Positions 53,910-62,695 of a stretch of 64,000 nucleotides of DNA are shown piece after piece. The notes under the pieces are model-generated. The model was given only the letters and a program-made list of their open reading frames with translations, was not told the origin of the DNA and did no database searches. Made by a program: the position numbers and the translations under genes. Origin of the DNA: an alpha proteobacterium AAP38 (GTDB taxonomy: Bacteria > Pseudomonadota > Alphaproteobacteria > Azospirillales > Azospirillaceae). The DNA is taken from positions 107,203 through 171,202 of the forward strand of contig LJHR01000024.1 in assembly GCA_001296005.1 (NCBI GenBank). The letters are read 5' to 3'. Position 1 is the stretch's first letter. Each line of letters begins with the position of its first letter.

Positions 53910-54876
53910 AGCCCACCCGGCGCGGATCGCGGGTGGGGGCTGTGATGATCGGTTCGCGCCGGCCAGTCGGGCCGGGGGCGGGACCGCCCAGGGTCGGTTC
54001 GCGGCGGACGCCACTACCGGCGGGCGGCGGGGGAGGGGCCGGGCGCCGGCCCTTGGCCTTTGCCGCCGGCTTCACCTGCCGGCGACCGCTGCCCCACCAG
54101 AAGCCAAGCATGCCGACCAGAAGCGCGCCGATGCCACCCATCAGGCCATAACGCACCCAGTCGGGCAGGCTGTCCGGGCTGAAGCCACCGGCCTCCTCCG
54201 GGTTTTCATGCGTCACTTCGGTTTCAACCGAGCTGCGTGGGGCGGCGTCGGGCTGGGCATTGCTGCTGCTGACGGGGGCGGCGGGGCTGGCGGACGGGGC
54301 GGGGGCGGCCGTCTGCGGCAATGCCGCCTGCTGCTGGTGCGTGGTCGCCGGCAGATCGCCGCCGCCGCGGGAGACGCCCAGGACCGTGCTTTCGGTGCCG
54401 GTGCCGCGATCAACAGAGGCGGCCACGGGGGCGGCCTGCGGCTTCACATCGGCTTCACGCAGGTTCACGGGCGCGCTGGCCTTGGCGCGGCTGGTCGGGT
54501 CGGCCAGATTGCCCACACCGGTCCGTTCGGGCCGGCCCCGCATCATGCTATCGATGGTGCCCTGGTCCAGGCGGCCTGTGGCCTTCAACCCGTTCTTCTT
54601 CTGATAGGCGGCGATGGCGGCGGCGGTGGCGCTGTCCATCTTGCCGCTGGCCCTTCCCTGGTAGAAACCCTGCTGATCCATGATCTGCTGCGCCCACTGG
54701 ATGGTGGCAGCATTGGGTCCCTGATCCTGCGCGGTCGCAGCCGGAACCGCCGACAGCAGCAGCAGGGACAGCATTGCCATGCCGGCCTTGGAACGGTGGT
54801 GACGGGCGGGACGGGTACGGACCGGCGCGGACAAGACGAACACCCCTGTGATAGACGGGACGGAAAAGGGCCACAC
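53908..54876 (-). CDS. Membrane protein with peptidoglycan-binding-like domain
   Basis: The frame codes up to 322 residues. After a hydrophobic N-terminal signal (AMLSLLLLSAVPAATAQ) comes a PG-binding-1-like unit (QQIMDQQGFYQGRASGKMDSATAAAIAAYQKKNGLKATG), then a long Ala/Pro/Thr-rich linker, one membrane helix (YGLMGGIGALLVGMLGFWWG, about residue 245) and a basic Pro-rich tail. The start is uncertain; Met 54780 gives a good signal peptide. Role unknown, likely envelope. Its right end lies against the dispersed repeat. Confidence 0.65.
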   Translation of the reverse strand: MWPFSVPSITGVFVLSAPVRTRPARHHRSKAGMAMLSLLLLSAVPAATAQDQGPNAATIQWAQQIMDQQGFYQGRASGKMDSATAAAIAAYQKKNGLKATGRLDQGTIDSMMRGRPERTGVGNLADPTSRAKASAPVNLREADVKPQAAPVAASVDRGTGTESTVLGVSRGGGDLPATTHQQQAALPQTAAPAPSASPAAPVSSSNAQPDAAPRSSVETEVTHENPEEAGGFSPDSLPDWVRYGLMGGIGALLVGMLGFWWGSGRRQVKPAAKAKGRRPAPPPPPAGSGVRREPTLGGPAPGPTGRREPIITAPTRDPRRVG

Positions 54877-54951
54877 TGTTGTTGCGGCGCATCATCAAGG
54901 GATGACACCGCCAATATCCGTTGGCAAGTGCGACAGGGGTGCGGTCGCATC

Positions 54952-56538
54952 ATGGCAGATGCGGATGATGGACCGGCCCGCCGCCGCAGCCTATACATGG
55001 ATATGGATCATGTCCTTTCGAAGGCCGAATTGACGCATTCCAGCAACGACAGGCTGTCTGCCGCAACTGTGCCCGACCTGGCCCCACCGCCCGACCTGAT
55101 GCTGGCGGGTGGGGCGTGGCTGGCCATCATGGCGCTTCTGGATGCGCTGCTTCTGGGCATTGCCCCGTTCATGCTGGGCCTGCGCCTCCTGGGTCTGGCC
55201 TTGCTGATCCTGTGGTGGTGGCGGGGACCGCGCGCCCCGCGCTGGTTGCCGCCGCTCTGGCTGGTGGGCACCGTCACGGGTCAGGTGGCGGCGACATATT
55301 TCTGGGTTGATGCGGGTGTGGGGGCGACGGCCATGGCGGGTGGCACGCTGGCCGGGTTCCTGCTGCTGCCTGTGGCGGCACCGCTGCTGCGGGAGGTGTC
55401 GCATCCGCTGCCGCCGGCGGCAGCGCCGACCGCGCCCGCCGATGCGGCGGTGCCGATGCCTGTGCTGCGGCTGGCCGCCGACAGCCTGAACAGCCGCCTG
55501 AACGCCATGGCCCAGGAACTGGACGGGTTGACCAGCGGCCCGGTATCGCCGGCCCAGGCCATCCAACTGCGCCTGCTGCGGAACGAAGTGTCTGGCATGC
55601 AGGCGCTGGTCCGGCAACGGCTGGGTGGCGGGGCGGTGGCGAAGGCGGAGCCGTTGCGCGCCATGGTGTCGCCGCCCCCCCCGGCCGCCCTCTCCGGTCC
55701 CGGCCCCTCACCCGTGCGCCCGGCAGGCGCCGCCAATGGCCGTTCCGCCATGGTGGTGGATGATGATGCCGTGGGCCGCACCCTGACGCGGTTGCTGCTG
55801 GAGCAGGCGGGGTACAGGGTGGAGGAGACGGACGATGCCAAGATGGCGCTGGAAATGGCGCTGATGGAGGGGCCGGACGTCGCCCTTGTCTCCGCCCGCA
55901 TCGGCCAGCACAGCGGATTGGCCCTGGCATGGTGCATCCGGCGGGGTGGGGGGCCACCGGTTGTCCTGCTGCGCGGGCGGGCCGACCGGATCACCGACCG
56001 GCAGCGGCAGCGCAGCGGACTGGCCGCCATCCTGGGCAAGCCCGCAACCCCCGACACGCTGGCGGCGACACTGGACCCGCTGCTTGCACAGTATGCCCCG
56101 GTCATCGCGGTCGCGCCGCCCCCCCCTCCGCCACCGCCCCCCGTACCCGCCCGCCCCGTGGCCCCCGCGGATACGGGGCCGGTCCTGGACCTGGGCGTGC
56201 TGGAGGAACATCTGTCGATTCTGGGGGCCGAACGGGTGGCGCAGATCATCGACAGCTTCAGCCGCAACGCACCGGCCACATTGGCAGCCGTGGCGCAGGC
56301 GCTGGACCGTGGTGATGTGCCGGAGGTGGGCAAGGCCGCGCATAAGCTAGCCTCTGGTGCCTTGACCGTTGGGCTGGGCGTGCTGGCGCGGCTGGCCAAG
56401 CAGGCGGACAGTGCCGCCCGGAATGGCGATGGCGATACGGCCCTGGCGGCGGCACGGCAGTTCCCCGCCGCCTTCGCCGCCGGTCAAGCGGCCCTGGCCG
56501 GTTACCGCCGCGACCGGCTTACGGCTGCTGGTCCGTAA
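54952..56538 (+). CDS. Membrane protein with degenerate receiver and Hpt domain
   Basis: This protein of about 528 residues has four membrane segments near residues 50–165 and a helical region about 185–245. A receiver-like domain (SAMVVDDDAVGRTLTRLLLE) has the first acidic pair, but VALVSARIG replaces the usual phospho-acceptor Asp. A Pro-rich linker and an Hpt-like domain follow, with His in KAAHKLASGALTVG. No kinase ATPase domain is seen, so it may relay phosphate or act as a scaffold. Start uncertain: 54952 or 54997. The OmpR-type regulator is convergent. Confidence 0.65.
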   Translation: MADADDGPARRRSLYMDMDHVLSKAELTHSSNDRLSAATVPDLAPPPDLMLAGGAWLAIMALLDALLLGIAPFMLGLRLLGLALLILWWWRGPRAPRWLPPLWLVGTVTGQVAATYFWVDAGVGATAMAGGTLAGFLLLPVAAPLLREVSHPLPPAAAPTAPADAAVPMPVLRLAADSLNSRLNAMAQELDGLTSGPVSPAQAIQLRLLRNEVSGMQALVRQRLGGGAVAKAEPLRAMVSPPPPAALSGPGPSPVRPAGAANGRSAMVVDDDAVGRTLTRLLLEQAGYRVEETDDAKMALEMALMEGPDVALVSARIGQHSGLALAWCIRRGGGPPVVLLRGRADRITDRQRQRSGLAAILGKPATPDTLAATLDPLLAQYAPVIAVAPPPPPPPPPVPARPVAPADTGPVLDLGVLEEHLSILGAERVAQIIDSFSRNAPATLAAVAQALDRGDVPEVGKAAHKLASGALTVGLGVLARLAKQADSAARNGDGDTALAAARQFPAAFAAGQAALAGYRRDRLTAAGP

Positions 56539-57244
56539 TCTCGGCAGCCAGGCGGTAGCCCAGGCCCTTTTCGGTGATGATCACGTCCAGCGAGCCGCTA
56601 TCCTGCATCTTGCGGCGCAAGCGGCTGACCAGCACGTCGATGGTGCGGTCATTGGGGTTGCGGTCGGTGCCGCTGACGGCGTCGATCAACTGATCACGCG
56701 TCACCACGCGCCCGCCAGACCGGACCAGCAGGCCCAGCAGCTCAAACTCGCCCCGCGTCACCCGCACCTCAATCCCCGCCGGATCGACCAGACGGCGGCG
56801 GGCCAGATCCATGGTCCAGCCGGCGAAATAGCGCACCGTGCCCTCGGCCTTGTGCATCTTGGTCGGATGCGTCCGGCGCAGCAGGTTGCGGGCACGGGCC
56901 AGCAGCTCACGCGGGTTGGGCGGCTTGGTCACATAATCATCGCCGCCCGTCTCCAACCCGAAGACGCGGTCGCCATCATTGGCGCGCTGGGTGACGATGA
57001 TGATCCCGACATTGGAAATTTCGCGGATGGACCGGGCCAAGCTGAACCCATCCTCGTCCGGCAGCTCGATATCCAGCAGCACCAGATCAGGCGGCTGACG
57101 CAGCATGACCTCACGGGTCTGCTTGCCATCTTCCGCCTCGGCCACCAGGAAACCGGCCTCATGGAAATAGCCGGCCAGCAGGGCGCGCGTCGCCGGCTCG
57201 TCCTCGACGATCAGAACCAGTGGGGCATCGGCGATCTCGGACAT
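56519..57244 (-). CDS. OmpR/PhoB-family response regulator
   Basis: This 241-residue protein has a receiver with acidic pocket (LVLIVEDEPATRALL), phospho-acceptor Asp in PDLVLLDIELPDEDG and Lys in GGDDYVTKPPNPRELL, then a winged helix (RRLVDPAGIEVRVTRGEFELLGLLV, DVLVSRLRRKM and GLGYRLA). Its last bases overlap the end of the convergent REC–Hpt gene. It could receive phosphate from that protein or from a kinase elsewhere. It most resembles the TorR/TctD branch but I would not name it. Confidence 0.92.
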   Translation of the reverse strand: MSEIADAPLVLIVEDEPATRALLAGYFHEAGFLVAEAEDGKQTREVMLRQPPDLVLLDIELPDEDGFSLARSIREISNVGIIIVTQRANDGDRVFGLETGGDDYVTKPPNPRELLARARNLLRRTHPTKMHKAEGTVRYFAGWTMDLARRRLVDPAGIEVRVTRGEFELLGLLVRSGGRVVTRDQLIDAVSGTDRNPNDRTIDVLVSRLRRKMQDSGSLDVIITEKGLGYRLAAEITDQQP

Positions 57245-57346
57245 CCGGAAGGGAACTCCATCCAGCGGGTGCGGGATGCCGGTGCGGAAACAGCGCCCGG
57301 CGCGGAACGTTCTTCCGGCTATAGCCCTTTTTCACAGAAAAATGAA

Positions 57347-57392
57347 GCCGTTGGGCGATGATCCCCCGCATGGGAGACCACCGCCCAACGGC
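57347..57392. repeat. Inverted repeat upstream of the response regulator
   Basis: GCCGTTGGGCG (57347–57357) pairs with CGCCCAACGGC (57382–57392) with a 24-base spacer. It lies in the 263-base gap between the response regulator start and the putA stop. It may be a binding site or part of a terminator complex; a further GC-rich hairpin near 57475–57500 probably ends putA. Confidence 0.6.
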
Positions 57393-57507
57393 GCGGTACG
57401 CGGACTGCTGTCTTAAAGTTGTATTTTTATTTAAGACGGAAACACCAGATTGTCGGCGTTGCCGCCACCCGTGCCGGGGTGCGGGGCTTGCGCCCCGGCG
57501 GGTCCTT

Positions 57508-60500
57508 TTACGCTCCCAGTTCCAGAAGCGAAGCATTGCCGCCGAAGGCCGTCGTATTGACGGTCAGCGTCTTTTCGGTGACGAAGCGGTGCAGATAGTG
57601 CGGGCCGCCGGCCTTGGGACCCGTGCCGGACAGGCCCTGGCCGCCGAACGGCTGCACGCCGACAACGGCACCCACCATGTTGCGGTTGATATAGGTGTTG
57701 CCGACAGGCAGCGTCTTGAACAGGTTCTGGGCGCGGCCTTCCAGGCGGCTATGCACACCGAAGGTCAGGCCATAGCCGGTGGCCGCAATCTCCGCCGCCA
57801 CCTTGTCCAGCTCCGACGCCTTGAAGCGCACGATATGCAGGATGGGGCCGAACACCTCGCGCTTCAGGCGCGACAGGCTGTCGATCTCATACAAGCGCGG
57901 GCCGAAGAAGGTGCCGTTCTGCACCGCGTCCGGCACACTCACGGCCTTGATCAGCCGCGCCTCGCCATCCATGCGGCTGGCATGCGCGATCAGGATGTCG
58001 CGGGCGTCATCATCAATGACGGGGCCGACATCGGTGGACACGTCGATGGGGTCGCCCAGACGGATCAGGTCCATGGCGCCGGCCAGCATGTCGGCCAGCT
58101 TGTCCGCCACCTCTTCCTGCGCGAACAGCACGCGCATGGCCGAACAACGCTGTCCCGCCGACTGGAACGCCGACGTGACGCAATCATCCACTACCTGTTC
58201 CAGCAGGGCCGTGCTGTCCACGATCATGCAGTTCTGGCCGCCCGTTTCGGCAATCAGCGGCACGATGGCGCCGTCACGGTCGGCCAGGCTGCGGTTGATC
58301 AGGCGGGCGGTTTCGGTGGAACCGGTGAAGCAGACACCGGCGATGCGGGTATCGGCCACCAGGGCAGCACCCACCGTCGCGCCATCACCCGGCAGCAGGT
58401 GCAGCACATCGCCCGGCACACCGGCCTTGTGCAGCATGCGCACGGCTTCCGCCGCGATCAGGGGGGTCTGTTCGGCGGGCTTGGCAATGACGGCGTTGCC
58501 CGTCACCAGGGCCGCCACCACCTGACCCACGAAAATGGCCAGCGGGAAGTTCCACGGGCTGATGCAGGCAAAGGTGCCGCGGCCCGTCAGGTGCAGCTCG
58601 TTGCGCTCCCCCGTAGGACCCGGTAGCAGGACGGGCTTCAGTCCCGTGCGCGCTTGGGCCGCGTAATAGCGGCAGAAATCCACGGCCTCGCGCACTTCCG
58701 CCACGGCGTCGGGCAGGGTCTTGCCCGCCTCGCGCACCAGCAGGGCCATCAGGGCCGGCGTGTCACTTTCCATCAGGTCGGCGGCACGGTCCAGGCAGGC
58801 GGCGCGGTGATCGGCGCCCACACGGTCCCAGTCCTTCTGCGCGGCGGCGGACAGGGACAGGGCGCGTTCCACCGCTGCCTTGTCGGCCAACACGACGGTA
58901 CCCACGGTGCGGGCACGGTTGGCCGGGTCGGTCACAGGCTGGGTGGGACCGGACAGTTCGACACCGCCGACAATGGGGCAAGATGTCCAGTTGCGGGCCA
59001 GGGCTGCCTGCATCTGCGTCGTCAGTTCTTCCACCTTCTCCGGGGCCGTCAGGTCGAAGCCCTTGGAATTGGCACGCTCGGCACCATAAATGTCGGCGGG
59101 CGTGGGGATGCGCGGATGACGCAGCATGCCTTCTTTCTCCAGAAAAGCGGCCGGGTCGGCAACCACGTCACTGACGGGCACGTCCGGGTCCATATAGGCG
59201 TTGACGAAATTGCTGTTCGCACCGTTTTCCAGCAGACGGCGTACCAGATAGGGCAGCAGATCCTCATGGGTACCCACGGGCGCATAAATGCGCACACGCG
59301 GGAACGCGGGCAGGACCTCGCGCGCCGCCGTATAGAGCAACTCGCCCATGCCGTGCAGGCGCTGGAACTCCAGATCGCGGTTGTCGCCGGCCAGATGCAG
59401 GATGGCCGCGATGGTATAGGCATTGTGGGTCGCAAACTGCGGATAGATCGCGTCCTTGGCGGCCAGCATCTTGCGCGCACAGACCAGATAGGACAGGTCC
59501 GTCGCCGCCTTGCGCGTGAAGACCGGATAATCCGGGTGGCTGGCGATCTGGGACATCTTGATCTCGGTATCCCAATAGGCGCCCTTGACCAGCCGCACCA
59601 TCAGGCGGCGGCCAGCGGCGCGCGCCAGATCGACCAGCCAGTCGACCAGAAGGTGCGTGCGCTTGGAATAGGCCTGGATGGCCAGACCCAGCCCGTTCCA
59701 CCCGGCCAGATCGGGATCATGGGCCAGCGCCGCCAGGATATCCTGCGACAGTTCCAGACGGTCCGCCTCTTCGGCATCGATGGTCAGGTTGATGTCCCAG
59801 CGCTTGGCCTGCAACGCCAACCCCTTCACGGCAGGCACCAGCTTCGCCATCACATCCGCATGCTGTGCCTGGACATAGCGCGGGTGCAGGGCCGACAGCT
59901 TGATCGACACGCCGGGGGCGGCCACCGGACCACGCCCTGCGGCTTCCGCGCCTACGGCGTCAATGGCCTTCACATAGGCATCCAGGTACCGCGTCGCCTG
60001 TTCCCAGGTGCGGGCCCCTTCGCCCAGCATGTCATAGGAATGGACGGTGCCGCTGGGCCGGGCCTTGCGCGCCTCCGCCATGGCTTCCTTAATGGTGCGG
60101 CCCAGCACGAAATGGCCGCCCATGACGCGCATAGCCTGACCCATGGCGGTACGGATCACGCTTTCGCCCGACCGGGCCACCATGCGCTTCAGGAAATTGC
60201 CGGCATCCCGCTCGCCACCGCGTTCCAGATCGGTGATCTTGCCCGTCAGCATCAGGCCCCAGGCGGCGGCATTCACAAAGGCGCTGTCGCTGCGGCCCAG
60301 ATGCGCATCCCATTGGCCCTGCGCGATTTTCTCGGCGATCAGACGGTCCGCCGTCTCCGGATCGGCGATGCGCAGCAGGCATTCGGCAATGCACATGAGG
60401 GCAACGCCCTCATTATTCGACAGGCCGAATTCCTGCAGGAAATTATCCAGCGGCCCCAGTTCGCGCCGGCGCAGGCGCGCCGCCTCCACAATCGCCACCG

Positions 60501-60624
60501 CCCGGTCATGGATGCCCGTCCGCTCCGCCGCGGTCAGCCCATGGCTGCGCAGCAGGCCGGTGACGACAGTGACCTCATCGGCATGCTTGGCCTTGCGCAG
60601 GTCGTTCAGAACGGTGCCGGACAT
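57508..60624 (-). CDS. putA: Bifunctional proline dehydrogenase / P5C dehydrogenase
   Basis: This enzyme of about 1038 residues turns proline into glutamate in two steps. The FAD proline dehydrogenase barrel lies near 130–430 (SIKLSALHPRY, RLMVRLVKGAYWDTEIK), and the aldehyde dehydrogenase domain lies in the second half with catalytic Cys in SAGQRCSAMRVLF and FTGSTETARLI. It lacks the N-terminal ribbon-helix-helix domain of E. coli PutA, so repression must come from another protein, probably the divergent Lrp-type regulator. ATG at 60624 (MSGTVLNDLRKAKHA) is preferred; the frame is open to 60699. Confidence 0.95.
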   Translation of the reverse strand: MSGTVLNDLRKAKHADEVTVVTGLLRSHGLTAAERTGIHDRAVAIVEAARLRRRELGPLDNFLQEFGLSNNEGVALMCIAECLLRIADPETADRLIAEKIAQGQWDAHLGRSDSAFVNAAAWGLMLTGKITDLERGGERDAGNFLKRMVARSGESVIRTAMGQAMRVMGGHFVLGRTIKEAMAEARKARPSGTVHSYDMLGEGARTWEQATRYLDAYVKAIDAVGAEAAGRGPVAAPGVSIKLSALHPRYVQAQHADVMAKLVPAVKGLALQAKRWDINLTIDAEEADRLELSQDILAALAHDPDLAGWNGLGLAIQAYSKRTHLLVDWLVDLARAAGRRLMVRLVKGAYWDTEIKMSQIASHPDYPVFTRKAATDLSYLVCARKMLAAKDAIYPQFATHNAYTIAAILHLAGDNRDLEFQRLHGMGELLYTAAREVLPAFPRVRIYAPVGTHEDLLPYLVRRLLENGANSNFVNAYMDPDVPVSDVVADPAAFLEKEGMLRHPRIPTPADIYGAERANSKGFDLTAPEKVEELTTQMQAALARNWTSCPIVGGVELSGPTQPVTDPANRARTVGTVVLADKAAVERALSLSAAAQKDWDRVGADHRAACLDRAADLMESDTPALMALLVREAGKTLPDAVAEVREAVDFCRYYAAQARTGLKPVLLPGPTGERNELHLTGRGTFACISPWNFPLAIFVGQVVAALVTGNAVIAKPAEQTPLIAAEAVRMLHKAGVPGDVLHLLPGDGATVGAALVADTRIAGVCFTGSTETARLINRSLADRDGAIVPLIAETGGQNCMIVDSTALLEQVVDDCVTSAFQSAGQRCSAMRVLFAQEEVADKLADMLAGAMDLIRLGDPIDVSTDVGPVIDDDARDILIAHASRMDGEARLIKAVSVPDAVQNGTFFGPRLYEIDSLSRLKREVFGPILHIVRFKASELDKVAAEIAATGYGLTFGVHSRLEGRAQNLFKTLPVGNTYINRNMVGAVVGVQPFGGQGLSGTGPKAGGPHYLHRFVTEKTLTVNTTAFGGNASLLELGA

Positions 60625-60676
60625 CGCCGTAACTCCGAGAAATGCTGATGTTTTGAATTGCTCGGAGTATGGCAAA

Positions 60677-60703
60677 TTCTTTGGACGATTTTTCTCCAAA
60701 GAA
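60677..60703. promoter_or_regulatory. Symmetrical operator between putA and its regulator
   Basis: TTCTTTGGA (60677–60685) and TCCAAAGAA (60695–60703) form a perfect 9-bp inverted repeat spaced by nine bases. It lies between the divergent putA and Lrp-type genes, as expected for an Lrp/PutR binding site. AT-rich flanks likely hold the promoters. Confidence 0.65.
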
Positions 60704-60756
60704 AGGGTTTTGACAGGATATCATCCGGCCAGATCGCGTTTTTGCCAGAGGATATA

Positions 60757-61245
60757 ATGAGTACCGATTCCGCAGCTGCGAAGCTGGACCGTATCGACCA
60801 GAACATCCTGCGCATCCTGCAGGAAGATGGGCGTATCTCGAATGTAGAACTGGCGCGGCGGGTGAACCTCTCGCCCACGCCGTGTCTGGAGCGGGTGCGC
60901 CGGCTGGAGCGCGACGGCTTCATCCGCCAATATGTGGCCCTGCTGGACCCGGAACTGCTGGATCGCTCCCTGGCGGCCTTCATCGAGGTACGCCTGGACC
61001 GCACCACCCCCGACGTCTTCCAAATCTTCGCCGACGCCGTCCGCCGGCTGGATGAGATCCAGGAGGCCCATATGGTGGCCGGTGGCTTCGACTACCTGAT
61101 CAAAGTCCGCGTCGCCGACATGGCCGCCTACCGCGCCTTCCTGGGCGACAAACTCTCTTCCATCCAGGGGGTCGCGCAGACCCACACCTATATGGTGATG
61201 GAGGAGGTGAAGAACACGCATGTGGTCCCGGTGGTGGGGCGGTAG
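60757..61245 (+). CDS. putR: Lrp/AsnC-family regulator, probable PutR
   Basis: This 162-residue protein has an N-terminal helix-turn-helix (NILRILQEDGRISNVELARRVNLSPTPCLERVRRLER) and a C-terminal RAM ligand domain (VRLDRTTPDVFQIFADAVRRLDEIQEAHMVAGGFDYLIKVRV). It lies divergent from putA with a symmetrical operator between, which fits proline-responsive PutR of alphaproteobacteria. ATG at 60757 is the family start; the frame is open from 60658. The symbol is inferred from context. Confidence 0.88.
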   Translation: MSTDSAAAKLDRIDQNILRILQEDGRISNVELARRVNLSPTPCLERVRRLERDGFIRQYVALLDPELLDRSLAAFIEVRLDRTTPDVFQIFADAVRRLDEIQEAHMVAGGFDYLIKVRVADMAAYRAFLGDKLSSIQGVAQTHTYMVMEEVKNTHVVPVVGR

Positions 61246-61398
61246 GGGGCGTTGTGTGGTGCGAGGCGACGTCCGGTGGAGCGCCGCTTTTCCGGACGGC
61301 AGAGATGGGGCCGGAAGCGGACGGACGGGTTTTCGTGTGCACAATGCGATTCCGGACATTGCCGCCCGCCCAAGCACCAGCCAACTCCTGCATGCCCT

Positions 61399-62031
61399 CT
61401 ATATCTCCGTCGTCTCCGCCAGTTGCAGGGCGTCTTCGACATCCACGCCTAGATAACGCACCGTCGTCTCGATCTTGGTGTGACCCAGCAGAATCTGCAC
61501 GGCACGCAGGTTGCCGGTCTGCTTGTAGATGAGGGCGGCCTTGGTTCGCCGCAGGGAGTGGGTTCCATAATCCTCCCGGCGCAGGCCGGTCCCAATCACC
61601 CATTCCTCGACGAGGCGCGCATACTGGCGGGTGCTGATGGGTTTTGCATGATCGACCCGGCTTGGAAAGACATAATCCGTCAGCGACCCGCCACGCCGTT
61701 CCAGCCAAGCCTGGAGGCTCTTGCGCGCCGTCTCCATCAATTCGAACTGAACTGGCCGGCCCGTTTTCTTCTGAACAACCAGGGCACGTGATCGGATTTC
61801 TCCACCCCGAACGATGTCGCCGATCTTCATTCGGACAAGGTCGCAGCCACGTAGCTTGCTATCGATGGCCAGATCAAACAAAGCGCGGTCACGCAGCCGC
61901 TGCTGGTGGTCCAGCCAGAAACGGATGGCCCAGACCTGCTGTGGTTTCAGGGCGCGCTTGGCACCGATCCGCCGGCCAGCATTCCAAGGTTTGTTTCCTT
62001 TCGCGCCAGGATCAAACGCTGAACGTCCCAT
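61399..62031 (-). CDS. Small tyrosine recombinase
   Basis: This 210-residue recombinase consists almost wholly of the catalytic domain. Candidate catalytic residues are Arg in SKLRGCDLVRMK, His-x-x-Arg in HSLRRTKAAL, His in LLGHTKIETT and Tyr in VRYLGV. GGAGG lies five bases before the ATG (62031). The upstream frame is open and contains coding-like residues, so a longer protein cannot be excluded. It starts the mobile region at the right edge. It may be a stand-alone integrase of a lost element. Confidence 0.8.
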   Translation of the reverse strand: MGRSAFDPGAKGNKPWNAGRRIGAKRALKPQQVWAIRFWLDHQQRLRDRALFDLAIDSKLRGCDLVRMKIGDIVRGGEIRSRALVVQKKTGRPVQFELMETARKSLQAWLERRGGSLTDYVFPSRVDHAKPISTRQYARLVEEWVIGTGLRREDYGTHSLRRTKAALIYKQTGNLRAVQILLGHTKIETTVRYLGVDVEDALQLAETTEI

Positions 62032-62307
62032 GACATCCTCCATCACGGCCGGGTTTGGCCTGACACAAAGGTACGTCCATGGATCAACCGCCGTGACGAG
62101 ATTATCCCAGCCGAATTGACGCCTGATTGATACACGATAAAGCTCCACCCAGCTTGCCATCAAGTCGCAGCCGGCCGGGGACGGTGCTATGCCGGTTAAC
62201 AGCAGTCGGATCAGGCCGGCGGTGGGGCTGTTGATGGCCACCACAACAGAGCTGGTCCCCGGTGAGCGGACAGTTTTTGTTCGGCGTTAAGCTCGGTCCT
62301 GATCAGT

Positions 62308-62402
62308 TCACGCCGCCAAACAGAGTCTGTCCGCCCTTTGCCTGTATGCTTCGTCGGGTGTTTGTCCTCCGAGCGCGAAATGCGGGCGTTGGAAATTGTA
62401 GT
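62308..62402 (-). pseudogene. C-terminal remnant of an IS3-family transposase (orfB)
   Basis: On the minus strand the frame reads NYNFQRPHFALGGQTPDEAY and then ends at TGA near 62308. This is the conserved end of IS3 OrfB (Asn-x-x-RPH-x-x-L-x-x-x-TP-x-x-x-Y). The rest of the transposase is replaced by IS21 sequence. Confidence 0.75.
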
Positions 62403-62461
62403 TGTTGATTTCCACGCGGAACTGACCCGGGATTTCCGTCGAGAATTGACCCACCTATGAG

Positions 62462-62695
62462 TTAGGCGGCGTGGTTCATGATTGGGTCAAGGCATGAGGC
62501 TTTCATGTGGTAGGCGATGGAACGCACCTCCCGTTCTGCCATCTCGGCCTTCAGCAGCTGGGTCAGGATGGGGATGGCGGCCTCAAAGGCGGGAGCTCCC
62601 AGTTCAATCAGATCGGTGACGGCCTGCGCCAAACCATACATCTTGAGGCTTCGCAGCATGATGACGATGGCAGCGCTGGCGGGGTCATGACGCAT
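62462..62695 (-). pseudogene. istB: Truncated istB (IS21 helper ATPase)
   Basis: The ATG at 62695 overlaps the istA stop. The 77 residues start with the IstB N-terminus (LKMYGLAQAVTDLIELGAPAFEAAIPIL and LLKAEMAEREVRSIAYHMKA), then switch to unrelated SCLDPIMNHAA and stop. The AAA+ ATPase domain is missing, so the protein cannot support transposition. Confidence 0.8.

Noticed and set aside
60709..60758. TTGACA plus TATAAT as a promoter of the Lrp-type gene
   Set aside because: The two boxes are about 38 bases apart and TATAAT overlaps the start codon, so they cannot form one promoter.
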